From assembly GCA_013329455.1 (NCBI GenBank), contig DUKF01000101.1, positions 1-6,046 of the forward strand: a stretch of 6,046 nt of DNA. The letters are read 5' to 3'. The notes under the pieces are model-generated. The model ran no database searches. It saw only the letters and a list, made by a program, of their open reading frames with translations, and was not told where the DNA came from. This DNA comes from Methanotrichaceae archaeon (lineage in GTDB: Archaea; Halobacteriota; Methanosarcinia; Methanotrichales; Methanotrichaceae). The position numbers were made by a program, and so were the translations under genes. This document shows, piece by piece, positions 1 to 5,559 of this stretch (position 1 is the first letter of the stretch; each line of letters starts with the position of its first letter).

Positions 1-857
1 AGGGACAGACCCGTTGCAAGGCCGTGAGCAAGAGGGGTCGTCCCGCCGTACTCGATCTTCTCCAGATGCCTTTTGGCCGTCACCACCGCCGAGGTGAAGG
101 GAAGGACCACATTCGCCCACCTTCCCGAGCAGGAGACGAGGGCCACCCTGTCCCTCCTCTGGTAGGCGTCTTTGAGTAGCTCGATCACCACCTTCTTGGT
201 GGCCTTTGCAGACTCCTCCATGGAGAAGCTGGAATCAAGGACGATCCCGATCAGGGTGGCAACCCTCCGTCTCCTCACTTTCTCCCGAAGGTCCTCCGCT
301 ATTATGACGAGGGAACCATTATCACAGTGGACCAACGCGGCCCTGAGGGTGGGTGCGAGGGCGACGTCGCTCGCCTTTCCTTTCGGCATCCGGGCCCTCA
401 CATACCTTCCCCTTTTTCCCTGGGCCAAAACCTCCGCCCTCCTGCCAGATGTCGGCGACTTTAAGGCGGTCCTCGTCTCAGATCTTGCAAAATCTGTGAG
501 GATCTCGGCGAGATTATAGGAACCGTTGCCCTCTCCTTCACCTCGACGACCAGAAACGGCAAGATCTTCGAGGGCTGTTGGGTCCATCTCCAGAAATGTT
601 TCGTCGCCGAGAAGAAATGCGGTCGCTATCTCCCCTTTCCTGATATGCGATTTGCACCTTTCCAGGATCAATTTAATCCTGGTGGCATCCTCCGGCGTCA
701 TCATGCCCGCCCTCTCTCGGGGAATCCTGATCCCGAGCACCGGCGATCCCATAAAAAAGACCTTGCAGCCGTAATTTCGGTTGAGGTTTCGTCTAAGAAC
801 CGACACCAGCTCTTCCGCTGGCGGCAGGGGGGCGGAGTCCCGACCCGACGGCTCCAT
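1..857 (-). CDS. ChlD-like VWA subunit of a metal chelatase (3' end cut by window edge)
   Basis: Read on the minus strand, 285 codons are visible before the left edge; the frame is still open. The ATG at 857 overlaps the upstream ChlI stop as TGATG, so translation is probably coupled. From about residue 149 the protein matches the ChlD/BchD/CobT family: a basic RGRYVRAR motif (150-157), then DVALAPTLRAAL, DLREKVRRRR, and a VWA domain. The MIDAS motif is D208-S-S210-F-S212, and the later MIDAS threonine lies in GGTTPLAHG (T273/T274). In the family this domain binds Mg2+ and links the AAA+ ring to the catalytic chelatase subunit. Unlike full-length ChlD (often over 600 aa), there is no AAA domain ahead of the VWA domain. 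Residues 1-148 are instead an unfamiliar segment with predicted strand/helix content and three cysteines or fewer, not the usual acidic proline-rich linker. The family call is firm. Cobalt as the metal is inferred from the methanogen setting. Confidence 0.85.
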   Translation of the reverse strand, partial: MEPSGRDSAPLPPAEELVSVLRRNLNRNYGCKVFFMGSPVLGIRIPRERAGMMTPEDATRIKLILERCKSHIRKGEIATAFLLGDETFLEMDPTALEDLAVSGRRGEGEGNGSYNLAEILTDFARSETRTALKSPTSGRRAEVLAQGKRGRYVRARMPKGKASDVALAPTLRAALVHCDNGSLVIIAEDLREKVRRRRVATLIGIVLDSSFSMEESAKATKKVVIELLKDAYQRRDRVALVSCSGRWANVVLPFTSAVVTAKRHLEKIEYGGTTPLAHGLATGLS

Positions 858-2077
858 CAGGTCACCATCGATCGGAGCCTCTCCGGGCTGAACTCGCCGT
901 CGTCGAAGGGGGCCTTTCTGGCCCTGTGAGGCAGAACCATCTCCGCCGCCGCGACGATGTCGCCGGTCTCCAGCCTCTCTCGCCCTTCAAAGGCGGCGTT
1001 GGTTCTAGCAGCCCGCTCGATCATGATGTCCGCCCGATGGCCATCGACCCCGAACTCAACGCAAATCTTGGCTATCTTTCGTAGCTCACCTTTCCCAGAG
1101 CTGATCTTTGGGAGAGCCTTTTTGGCGGATACGATCCTGGACCTGAGCCTCTCGCTTTCGGGTTCAAACTCCTCTCTGAACTTGACAGGATCCGAGGCGA
1201 AGGCGTTCCTCCGCTCGATGATCTCGACCCTCTGCTCGACGTCCGATATTCCCTCCACCCCCACCTGGAGGGCGATCCTGTCGAGGAGCTGGGGCCGAAG
1301 CTCCCCTTCCTCCGGGTTCATGCTCCCGACGATGATGAAGCTTGCTGGGTGGCTTGCGCTCACCCCTTCTCTTTCGACGGTGTTCATCCCCATGGCAGCG
1401 GCGTCCAGGAGGGCGTCGACTACGTAATCGTCCAAGAGGTTGATCTCGTCGACGTAGAGGATGCCACGGTTCGCCTCGGCCAGGATCCCGGGCTCAAAGG
1501 CCCTCTCCCCGCCCCGGAGTGCCCGCTCCATGTCCAGGGACCCCACCACCCGGTCCTCGGTGGCGCCCACGGGAAGGTCGACGACTCGCATCGGTCTCAC
1601 CTCGGTGTGGAGGACGCCCTCCTTCGCCCTCTCGGCACACTCCCAGCATAGGTTCTCCTCATCCCTCGGATCGCAGCCAAAGCGGCAGCCAACCACCACC
1701 TCGATCCCCGGCAGGACCTCCGCCAGCCCCCGGACGGCGGTGGACTTGGCAGTCCCCTTCTGGCCTCTTATCAGAACCCCTCCTATCGAGGGGTTGATGG
1801 CGTTCAGGATCAGCGCTCGCTTCATCTTCTCCTGGCCGACTATAGCGGCGAAGGGGTAGAGAAGGCGCTTCGACCTCGCCTGGGAGAGGGCAAAGGCCCC
1901 ACCCTTCGGCCTCTCCTGAGCCTTTTCGGCTCCGGATCTCTGCTCATTCAGAACGGCCGGGCCCTCTTTTGAAGTAGCTGGGGTCAAACCCGCGGCCTTT
2001 TCCTGAGCCTTTTTCGAAGCTGTTTTCGAGATCGATCTCCTTTCCCGTATGACGCCAGTTATCCGCAAAGTCAACAC
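857..2077 (-). CDS. chlI: ChlI-type AAA+ ATPase subunit of a Mg/Co chelatase
   Basis: This is the motor subunit of ATP-dependent tetrapyrrole metal chelatases; in the cytoplasm it forms a hexameric ring that works with a VWA (ChlD) subunit and a large ChlH/CobN catalytic subunit. Counting from the GTG at 2077 (406 aa), I see [10 protein letters not shown] at 74-83, Walker A G105-QKGTAK-S112, Walker B ILYVDE (D210, E211), sensor 1 in [17 protein letters not shown] (N254), and sensor 2 near [14 protein letters not shown] (R348). A four-cysteine motif, C131-x3-C135-x8-C144-x2-C147, sits in the ChlI-specific insert and could bind a metal. Residues 1-72 are a Lys/Ala/Glu-rich extension, probably disordered. 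The start is uncertain: GTG 2077 has only a weak AGGT upstream, whereas TTG 2068 has GAGGTG (2080-2075) at the 6-nt spacing seen in other genes here, giving 403 aa. It begins one base after the membrane gene and overlaps the VWA gene by one base. Methanogens make no chlorophyll, so cobalt is the likelier metal. Confidence 0.93.
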   Translation of the reverse strand: MLTLRITGVIRERRSISKTASKKAQEKAAGLTPATSKEGPAVLNEQRSGAEKAQERPKGGAFALSQARSKRLLYPFAAIVGQEKMKRALILNAINPSIGGVLIRGQKGTAKSTAVRGLAEVLPGIEVVVGCRFGCDPRDEENLCWECAERAKEGVLHTEVRPMRVVDLPVGATEDRVVGSLDMERALRGGERAFEPGILAEANRGILYVDEINLLDDYVVDALLDAAAMGMNTVEREGVSASHPASFIIVGSMNPEEGELRPQLLDRIALQVGVEGISDVEQRVEIIERRNAFASDPVKFREEFEPESERLRSRIVSAKKALPKISSGKGELRKIAKICVEFGVDGHRADIMIERAARTNAAFEGRERLETGDIVAAAEMVLPHRARKAPFDDGEFSPERLRSMVT

Positions 2078-2078
2078 C

Positions 2079-2483
2079 TCAAGAGTACCTGAGCATTATC
2101 GCCGAGAGCAGGGTTATGATGAGCAATAGCAGTCCCAAGAAGAAGAGCCCGAATAGGGGATTTAGGTTTAGCTTTCTGTTTTTGGTTGAAAGGTTGTTGA
2201 GATAGACGAGGGAGATGCTCATGGTCACCAGGAATATAATCGCCGATACCAGGATCACCGAACCCGCCACAATCACGTACTCCGCGGTCCAAGTGTAGGA
2301 GGTTGCGTAAAGGAGGTCGAGGAAGAAGTCTTTGCCGTTCCTCACGTAGGCGGAGGTGACCCAGAGCATGGTGTAGGCGATCTCCGCCGTACCAATAACC
2401 GCCGAGGTCATGGCGATCCCCAGGAGGGTGAAGACCGAACTGATATCTGAAACCTTTACATCTATCTCCCATTCCCTGTCCAA
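2079..2483 (-). CDS. Small three-helix membrane protein of unknown function, first gene of the chelatase unit
   Basis: I do not recognise this 134-residue protein. It has a short charged N-terminus ([10 protein letters not shown]) and three hydrophobic stretches at about 17-45, 67-95 and 109-131. Between the first two lies a polar loop containing RNGKDFF, and between the last two a basic loop, STKNRKLN (99-106). There is no signal-peptide cleavage site or lipobox. By the positive-inside rule the basic loop is probably cytoplasmic. The start is a TTG at 2483, chosen because a perfect AGGTGA lies 6 nt upstream and no ATG or GTG is available nearby. The stop is one base before the longest ChlI frame, so the gene is almost certainly co-transcribed and perhaps translationally coupled with the chelatase genes. 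A role as membrane anchor or transport partner for the chelatase is inference from position only. An alternative is an unrelated small membrane protein that merely shares the promoter. Confidence 0.8.
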   Translation of the reverse strand: MDREWEIDVKVSDISSVFTLLGIAMTSAVIGTAEIAYTMLWVTSAYVRNGKDFFLDLLYATSYTWTAEYVIVAGSVILVSAIIFLVTMSISLVYLNNLSTKNRKLNLNPLFGLFFLGLLLLIITLLSAIMLRYS

Positions 2484-2489
2484 ACAAGT

Positions 2490-2495
2490 TCACCT
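2490..2495 (-). promoter_or_regulatory. Shine-Dalgarno site AGGTGA for the TTG-started membrane gene
   Basis: On the minus strand AGGTGA ends 6 nt before the TTG at 2483. It is complementary to the usual archaeal 16S 3' end, and similar sites precede cdc48 and the PRC-barrel gene here. It decides the otherwise unconvincing TTG start. Confidence 0.75.
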
Positions 2496-2612
2496 GAAGA
2501 GGGTTGTGACGAGGTGGATTAAAAGGGTTTAGATGGTACATCGAGCATAGACCCCAGTTTGTCCGAGAAAATGGACATTTGGTGCGAATTCTTGAAGACT
2601 CGCTCTGAAAGT

Positions 2613-2631
2613 TCAAATTTTATCGATTTGA
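2613..2631 (-). promoter_or_regulatory. Candidate promoter region of the chelatase unit, with an inverted repeat
   Basis: On the minus strand the sequence CAAATCGATAAAATTTG resembles a BRE followed by an AT-rich TATA-like element (GATAAAAT). It would place a transcript start near 2593 and give a leader of about 110 nt. The same stretch is a perfect 6-bp inverted repeat, TCAAAT (2613-2618) and ATTTGA (2626-2631), around a 7-nt centre. The match to an archaeal TATA box is only moderate; this is the best candidate I see upstream of the TTG start. Confidence 0.3.
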
Positions 2632-2632
2632 G

Positions 2633-2669
2633 GTTAAATTCCACGCCGAACTTAGCAGTTAAACCCACG
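2633..2669. repeat. Short direct repeat GTTAAA-YYCCACG upstream of the cdc48 TATA box
   Basis: GTTAAATTCCACG at 2633-2645 and GTTAAACCCACG at 2658-2669 are near-identical apart from one base of length and the pyrimidine run. Their starts are 25 bp apart, about two and a half helical turns. The second copy ends about 25 bp before the TATA element at 2695, a reasonable place for activator binding. The repeat is directly visible; a regulatory function is inference. Confidence 0.35.
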
Positions 2670-2680
2670 ATTCGAAGTAG

Positions 2681-2700
2681 CCAAAAACATCAAATATAAT
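2681..2700 (+). promoter_or_regulatory. BRE/TATA promoter of cdc48
   Basis: CCAAAAACATCAAATATAAT contains an A-rich upstream stretch and a TATA element (TATAAT at 2695-2700) within an AT-rich gap. With the usual archaeal spacing of about 27 bp, transcription would start near 2722-2726, leaving a leader of about 55 nt. That leader carries the AAGGTG Shine-Dalgarno site (2768-2773), 6 nt before the GTG at 2780. Confidence 0.55.
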
Positions 2701-2779
2701 ACTGGCACAATTTACAATGTGTTCGCGATCTGGATAGCCTTAAATCGATCAAACCCCAATATCAGCTAAGGTGTGAGAC

Positions 2780-4990
2780 GTGAAAGAGATTCAGCTCAAG
2801 GTGGCCAAGGCGTACCCAAACGACTCGGCACGAGGGATTGCAAGGCTCGACCCCAACGCCCTCCTGACCCTTCGGCTTTCGCCCGGAGACATCATCGAGA
2901 TCGAGGGAAGGAGGACCTCCGCAGCCAAGGTATGGCGCGCCGACCGGCAGGACTGGAGCCAGGACTACATCAGGATAGACGGCTTCATCAGGCACAACGT
3001 CGGGGTGAGCATAGGAGACCGGGTCAAGATCAGGAAGGCGGAGGAAAGCGAGGCCTTGAGGGTGGTCCTCTCTCCCCCCTCCGACACTCACACCTACTAC
3101 GGCGAGGACGCGGCCGAGCAGGTTAAAAGGCAGACTCTGAAGCGGCCGATCGTCCGGGGCGACGTACTCCCGATCATGAGCTCTTCGGGCCATCCCTTCA
3201 TAGGACGGATGGAGGCGGTGCCACTCGTAGTTGCGGATACGGATCCCGAAGGCGTGGTGGTGATCACCGAGAGGACCGAAGTCACCCTCCTCGACCGGCC
3301 GGCCAAGGGCTTTGGATCTCTGAACGGGACAGGAATCACTTATGAAGACGTCGGCGGCCTCAGAAACGAGGTGCAGCGGGTCAGGGAGATGATCGAGCTT
3401 CCTATGAAGCATCCCGAAGTCTTCCAGAAGCTGGGGATAGAACCTCCAAAGGGCGTCCTACTCCACGGATCACCGGGAACCGGCAAGACACTGATCGCGA
3501 AAGCCGTAGCCAACGAAACCAACGCCAACTTCTTCTCCATCGCAGGTCCCGAGGTGATGTCCAAGTACTACGGCGAGAGCGAGCAGAGGCTCCGGGAGAT
3601 CTTCGAGGAGGCTAACCAGAACACGCCCTCGATAATCTTCATCGACGAGCTCGACTCCATCGCCCCCAAGAGGGGCGAGGTTACGGGCGAGGTCGAACGG
3701 AGGGTCGTTGCCCAGCTCCTCGCCATGATGGACGGCCTCAAGGAGAGGGGCCAGGTGGTGGTGATCGGAGCCACCAACAGGATCGATGCCATCGATCCGG
3801 CTCTCAGAAGGCCGGGCAGGTTCGACCGGGAGATCGAGATCGGGGTTCCCGACAGGATCGACAGGATGGAGATCCTCGAGATCCACGTCAGGAACATGCC
3901 GATCGACGAATCGGTGAACCTGGACGACCTCGCCGACAGGACCAACGGCTTCGTCGGCGCCGACATATCCGCCCTCTGCAAGGAGGCTGCGATGAAGGTC
4001 CTGCGAAGGCACCTTCCCGACATCTCCTTCGACGACGACATCCCCGAAGAGGTCCTCGACCAAATGTCTGTGACCGGCGAAGACTTCGAGAACGCCCTCA
4101 AAGAGATCGAGCCGAGCGCCATGAGGGAAGTCCTGGTGGAGATCTCCGACGTGAGCTGGAAGGACGTGGGTGGCATTGGCCTGCTCCGGCAGGAGATCGT
4201 CGAGTCGGTGGAGTGGCCGCTGAAGCGGTCCGCGAAGTTCGAGGAGATGGGGATACGGCCTCCGAGGGGCATCCTCCTCTACGGCCCACCGGGCACTGGA
4301 AAGACCCTGATCGCGAGGGCCGTTGCAAAGGAGACGAGAGCCAACTTCATATCGATCAAAGGCCCCCAGCTCCTCTCGAAGTGGGTCGGTGAGTCCGAGA
4401 AGGCCGTAAGGGAAGTCTTCAAAAAGGCAAGACAGGTCTCTCCGGCCATCATCTTCTTCGACGAGCTCGATGCGATAGCTCCCATGAGGGGCATGGAGGA
4501 GGGGCACAGGACCTCTGAACGGGTTGTAAACCAGCTTCTGGCAGAGCTCGACGGCCTTGAGACACTGAAGGACGTGGTGGTGATCGCTGCCACCAACCGG
4601 CCCGACATCATCGATCCCGCCCTCCTCAGGTCTGGCAGGTTCGACCGGCTCCTATTTGTTGGTCCTCCCGACAGGGCCGGAAGGCTGGAGATCCTCAAAA
4701 TCCATACCTCAAAAACGCCGAACTGCGACGATGTGAGCCTGGAGGAGCTGGCGGAGCTGACCGAAAGCTACGTTGGGTCCGACCTCGAGTCCCTCTGCAG
4801 GGAGGCTGTTATGCTGGCCCTGAGAGAGGACCCAGAGGCAAATGAGGTGGAGATGAAACACTACCGAGAGGCTCTGAAGAAGGTCAGGCCCAGCTTCGAG
4901 GAGAACATGGTGCGTTACTACGAGCGGATCAATGAGAGGTTCAGTGGCGGTGTGAAGGTCGACCCCAGCTCCTATCTGGGGTACCGGTGA
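2780..4990 (+). CDS. cdc48: Cdc48/VAT-type AAA+ ATPase (archaeal p97 homologue)
   Basis: This is a cytoplasmic hexameric unfoldase that threads proteins through its central pore, in archaea probably as a feeder or alternative partner to the 20S proteasome. The 736 residues match the usual length of about 730-750. The N domain (about 1-185) comprises a double-psi barrel ([26 protein letters not shown]) plus the second N subdomain. D1 has Walker A G230-SPGTGK-T237, Walker B IIFIDE (D289, E290), sensor-1 N333, arginine fingers R344/R347 and pore loop K262-Y-Y-G265. D2 has Walker A G502-PPGTGK-T509, Walker B D561/E562, sensor-1 N606, R617/R620 and pore loop K534-W-V-G537. All catalytic residues are present in both rings. 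The D1 P-loop reads HGSPGTGKT instead of the common GPPGTGKT. The C-terminus ends YLGYR, with a penultimate tyrosine that loosely recalls the HbYX proteasome-docking tail. The GTG start has AAGGTG 6 nt upstream and sits exactly at the family N-terminus. Confidence 0.98.
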   Translation: MKEIQLKVAKAYPNDSARGIARLDPNALLTLRLSPGDIIEIEGRRTSAAKVWRADRQDWSQDYIRIDGFIRHNVGVSIGDRVKIRKAEESEALRVVLSPPSDTHTYYGEDAAEQVKRQTLKRPIVRGDVLPIMSSSGHPFIGRMEAVPLVVADTDPEGVVVITERTEVTLLDRPAKGFGSLNGTGITYEDVGGLRNEVQRVREMIELPMKHPEVFQKLGIEPPKGVLLHGSPGTGKTLIAKAVANETNANFFSIAGPEVMSKYYGESEQRLREIFEEANQNTPSIIFIDELDSIAPKRGEVTGEVERRVVAQLLAMMDGLKERGQVVVIGATNRIDAIDPALRRPGRFDREIEIGVPDRIDRMEILEIHVRNMPIDESVNLDDLADRTNGFVGADISALCKEAAMKVLRRHLPDISFDDDIPEEVLDQMSVTGEDFENALKEIEPSAMREVLVEISDVSWKDVGGIGLLRQEIVESVEWPLKRSAKFEEMGIRPPRGILLYGPPGTGKTLIARAVAKETRANFISIKGPQLLSKWVGESEKAVREVFKKARQVSPAIIFFDELDAIAPMRGMEEGHRTSERVVNQLLAELDGLETLKDVVVIAATNRPDIIDPALLRSGRFDRLLFVGPPDRAGRLEILKIHTSKTPNCDDVSLEELAELTESYVGSDLESLCREAVMLALREDPEANEVEMKHYREALKKVRPSFEENMVRYYERINERFSGGVKVDPSSYLGYR

Positions 4991-4996
4991 GGTGAG
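4989..4996 (+). promoter_or_regulatory. Shine-Dalgarno site of the PRC-barrel gene overlapping the cdc48 stop
   Basis: GAGGTGAG lies over the TGA stop of cdc48 and ends 6 nt before the GTG at 5003. This supports the non-ATG start and suggests re-initiation by ribosomes finishing cdc48. Confidence 0.65.
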
Positions 4997-5002
4997 AGGA
5001 TC

Positions 5003-5254
5003 GTGTCCAGAATTTACGCTCGGAGCCTTGCCGGAAAGGAGATCGTGACGATGGGGGGAACCGTGCTGGGAGAATTGGAGAACATCATCCTCGATCCCGA
5101 GACCGGAAAGCTGATCGATCTTTTAGTCAAGCCAGACTCCGAGCTTGAGCTCGCCAGATACCGGAAAGAGGGGAAGCTGATCCTGGTCCCCTTCCACTCG
5201 GTCTGCGCCCTTAAAGACTACATCGTCGTCGACGAGAAGAGGGCGGAGAGATAG
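5003..5254 (+). CDS. Single-domain PRC-barrel protein
   Basis: This 83-residue protein is essentially one PRC-barrel domain. It opens with IYARSLAGKEIVTMGGTVLG, followed by ENIILDPETGKLIDLLV (27-43), a charged loop (SELELARYRKEGK) and LILVPFHSVCALKDYIVV (about 59-76). The SL-GK, LG and LDP-TGK positions are typical of the family. PRC barrels are small beta-barrel adaptors; the family occurs in photosynthetic reaction centre H subunits, RimM and many archaeal stand-alone proteins, and some haloarchaeal members (CdpB group) act in SepF/FtsZ cell division. There is no membrane segment, so it is cytoplasmic. The GTG start is set by GAGGTGAG upstream, and only 12 bp separate it from cdc48, so co-transcription is likely. 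Whether it is a Cdc48 adaptor, a division protein or something else cannot be told from sequence. Confidence 0.88.
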   Translation: MSRIYARSLAGKEIVTMGGTVLGELENIILDPETGKLIDLLVKPDSELELARYRKEGKLILVPFHSVCALKDYIVVDEKRAER

Positions 5255-5270
5255 AGGGGCGAGTCAGAAC

Positions 5271-5438
5271 GTGATAAAGCCGATCACCGGTCTCTTCCTC
5301 GTCTTCTGGGGGATGGTGAAGGTCTTCCAGGGCTGGGTGCTCTTCGACGGCGGAAACGATTTTGGGGCTGCTGTGATGGTCTTTGGGGCCCTGGTGGTAA
5401 TAGGTGGAGGCCTACTTCTTAGGGCCACCTTGAGATGA
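5271..5438 (+). CDS. Very small two-helix membrane protein (55 aa), unknown function
   Basis: Translation from the GTG at 5271 gives 55 residues ending at TGA 5436-5438. It has two hydrophobic segments: about 5-25 (ITGLFLVFWGMVKVFQGWVL) and about 31-50 (FGAAVMVFGALVVIGGGLLL). A short polar turn, FDGGND, separates them, and a basic tail (RATLR) follows. This is the layout of a helical hairpin with both termini probably cytoplasmic. It starts 16 bp after the PRC-barrel stop on the same strand and uses the same GC-rich codon style (GTC, CTC, TTC), which argues for a real gene in the cdc48 unit. The ribosome site is weak (GAGGGGCGAG, distant from the start). I recognise no family. It could be an anchor or partner for the PRC-barrel protein, but that is inference from position. 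Confidence 0.6.
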   Translation: MIKPITGLFLVFWGMVKVFQGWVLFDGGNDFGAAVMVFGALVVIGGGLLLRATLR

Positions 5439-5505
5439 AAGACCTGCTTTCTGACCTGAAACTATTTCTTGATCCTCGAACCGCCGAAGCTCCTTGGGCC
5501 CCTAA

Positions 5506-5527
5506 TTTTCCCGACAATCCGGGAAAA
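5506..5527. repeat. Perfect 8-bp inverted repeat overlapping the cyclophilin BRE
   Basis: TTTTCCCG (5506-5513) and CGGGAAAA (5520-5527) are exact inverted copies around a 6-nt centre, ACAATC. The right arm forms the purine-rich stretch immediately before the TATA element, so a protein bound here would compete with TFB/TBP. It could instead fold as an RNA hairpin ending the upstream unit, but no T-run follows it on the plus strand. Confidence 0.5.
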
Positions 5528-5534
5528 GTATAAC
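5520..5534 (+). promoter_or_regulatory. BRE/TATA promoter of the cyclophilin gene, nearly leaderless
   Basis: CGGGAAAAG followed by TATAAC (5529-5534) fits an archaeal BRE and TATA box. The TATA centre lies about 28 bp before the A of the ATG at 5560, so transcription should begin at or within a few bases of the start codon. The lack of any Shine-Dalgarno site before this ATG fits a leaderless mRNA. Confidence 0.55.
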
Positions 5535-5559
5535 TTTCCTCGCAAACCACTCTTGGCCG

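Noticed and set aside
857..2077. MoxR-type ATPase/VWA stress system instead of a chelatase pair
   Set aside because: The Walker A context ([16 protein letters not shown]), the cysteine insert and the RGRYVRAR motif of the partner are those of the ChlI/ChlD family, not MoxR.
2071..2616. A 181-codon minus-strand frame overlapping the membrane protein gene
   Set aside because: Its Pro/His/Arg-rich product is typical of an off-frame reading; the overlapping frame gives clean membrane helices and has an AGGTGA site.
2651..2680. A tRNA-like fragment (GATTCGAA resembling a T-loop)
   Set aside because: No acceptor, anticodon or D-arm pairing can be built around it.
2571..2699. A 42-codon plus-strand ORF in the divergent intergenic region
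   Set aside because: It has no Shine-Dalgarno site, its AT-rich codon use is unlike the neighbours, and it runs through the direct repeat and TATA element of cdc48.
3470..4507. A 345-codon open frame on the minus strand opposite cdc48
   Set aside because: It mirrors the GC-rich codon pattern of cdc48, has no family motif or ribosome site, and lies wholly inside a certain gene.
5437..5451. GAAAG-ACCTG-CTTTC hairpin at the end of the 55-aa ORF as a terminator
   Set aside because: The stem is only 5 bp and the downstream T content (ATTTCTT) is too weak to call an archaeal terminator with confidence.
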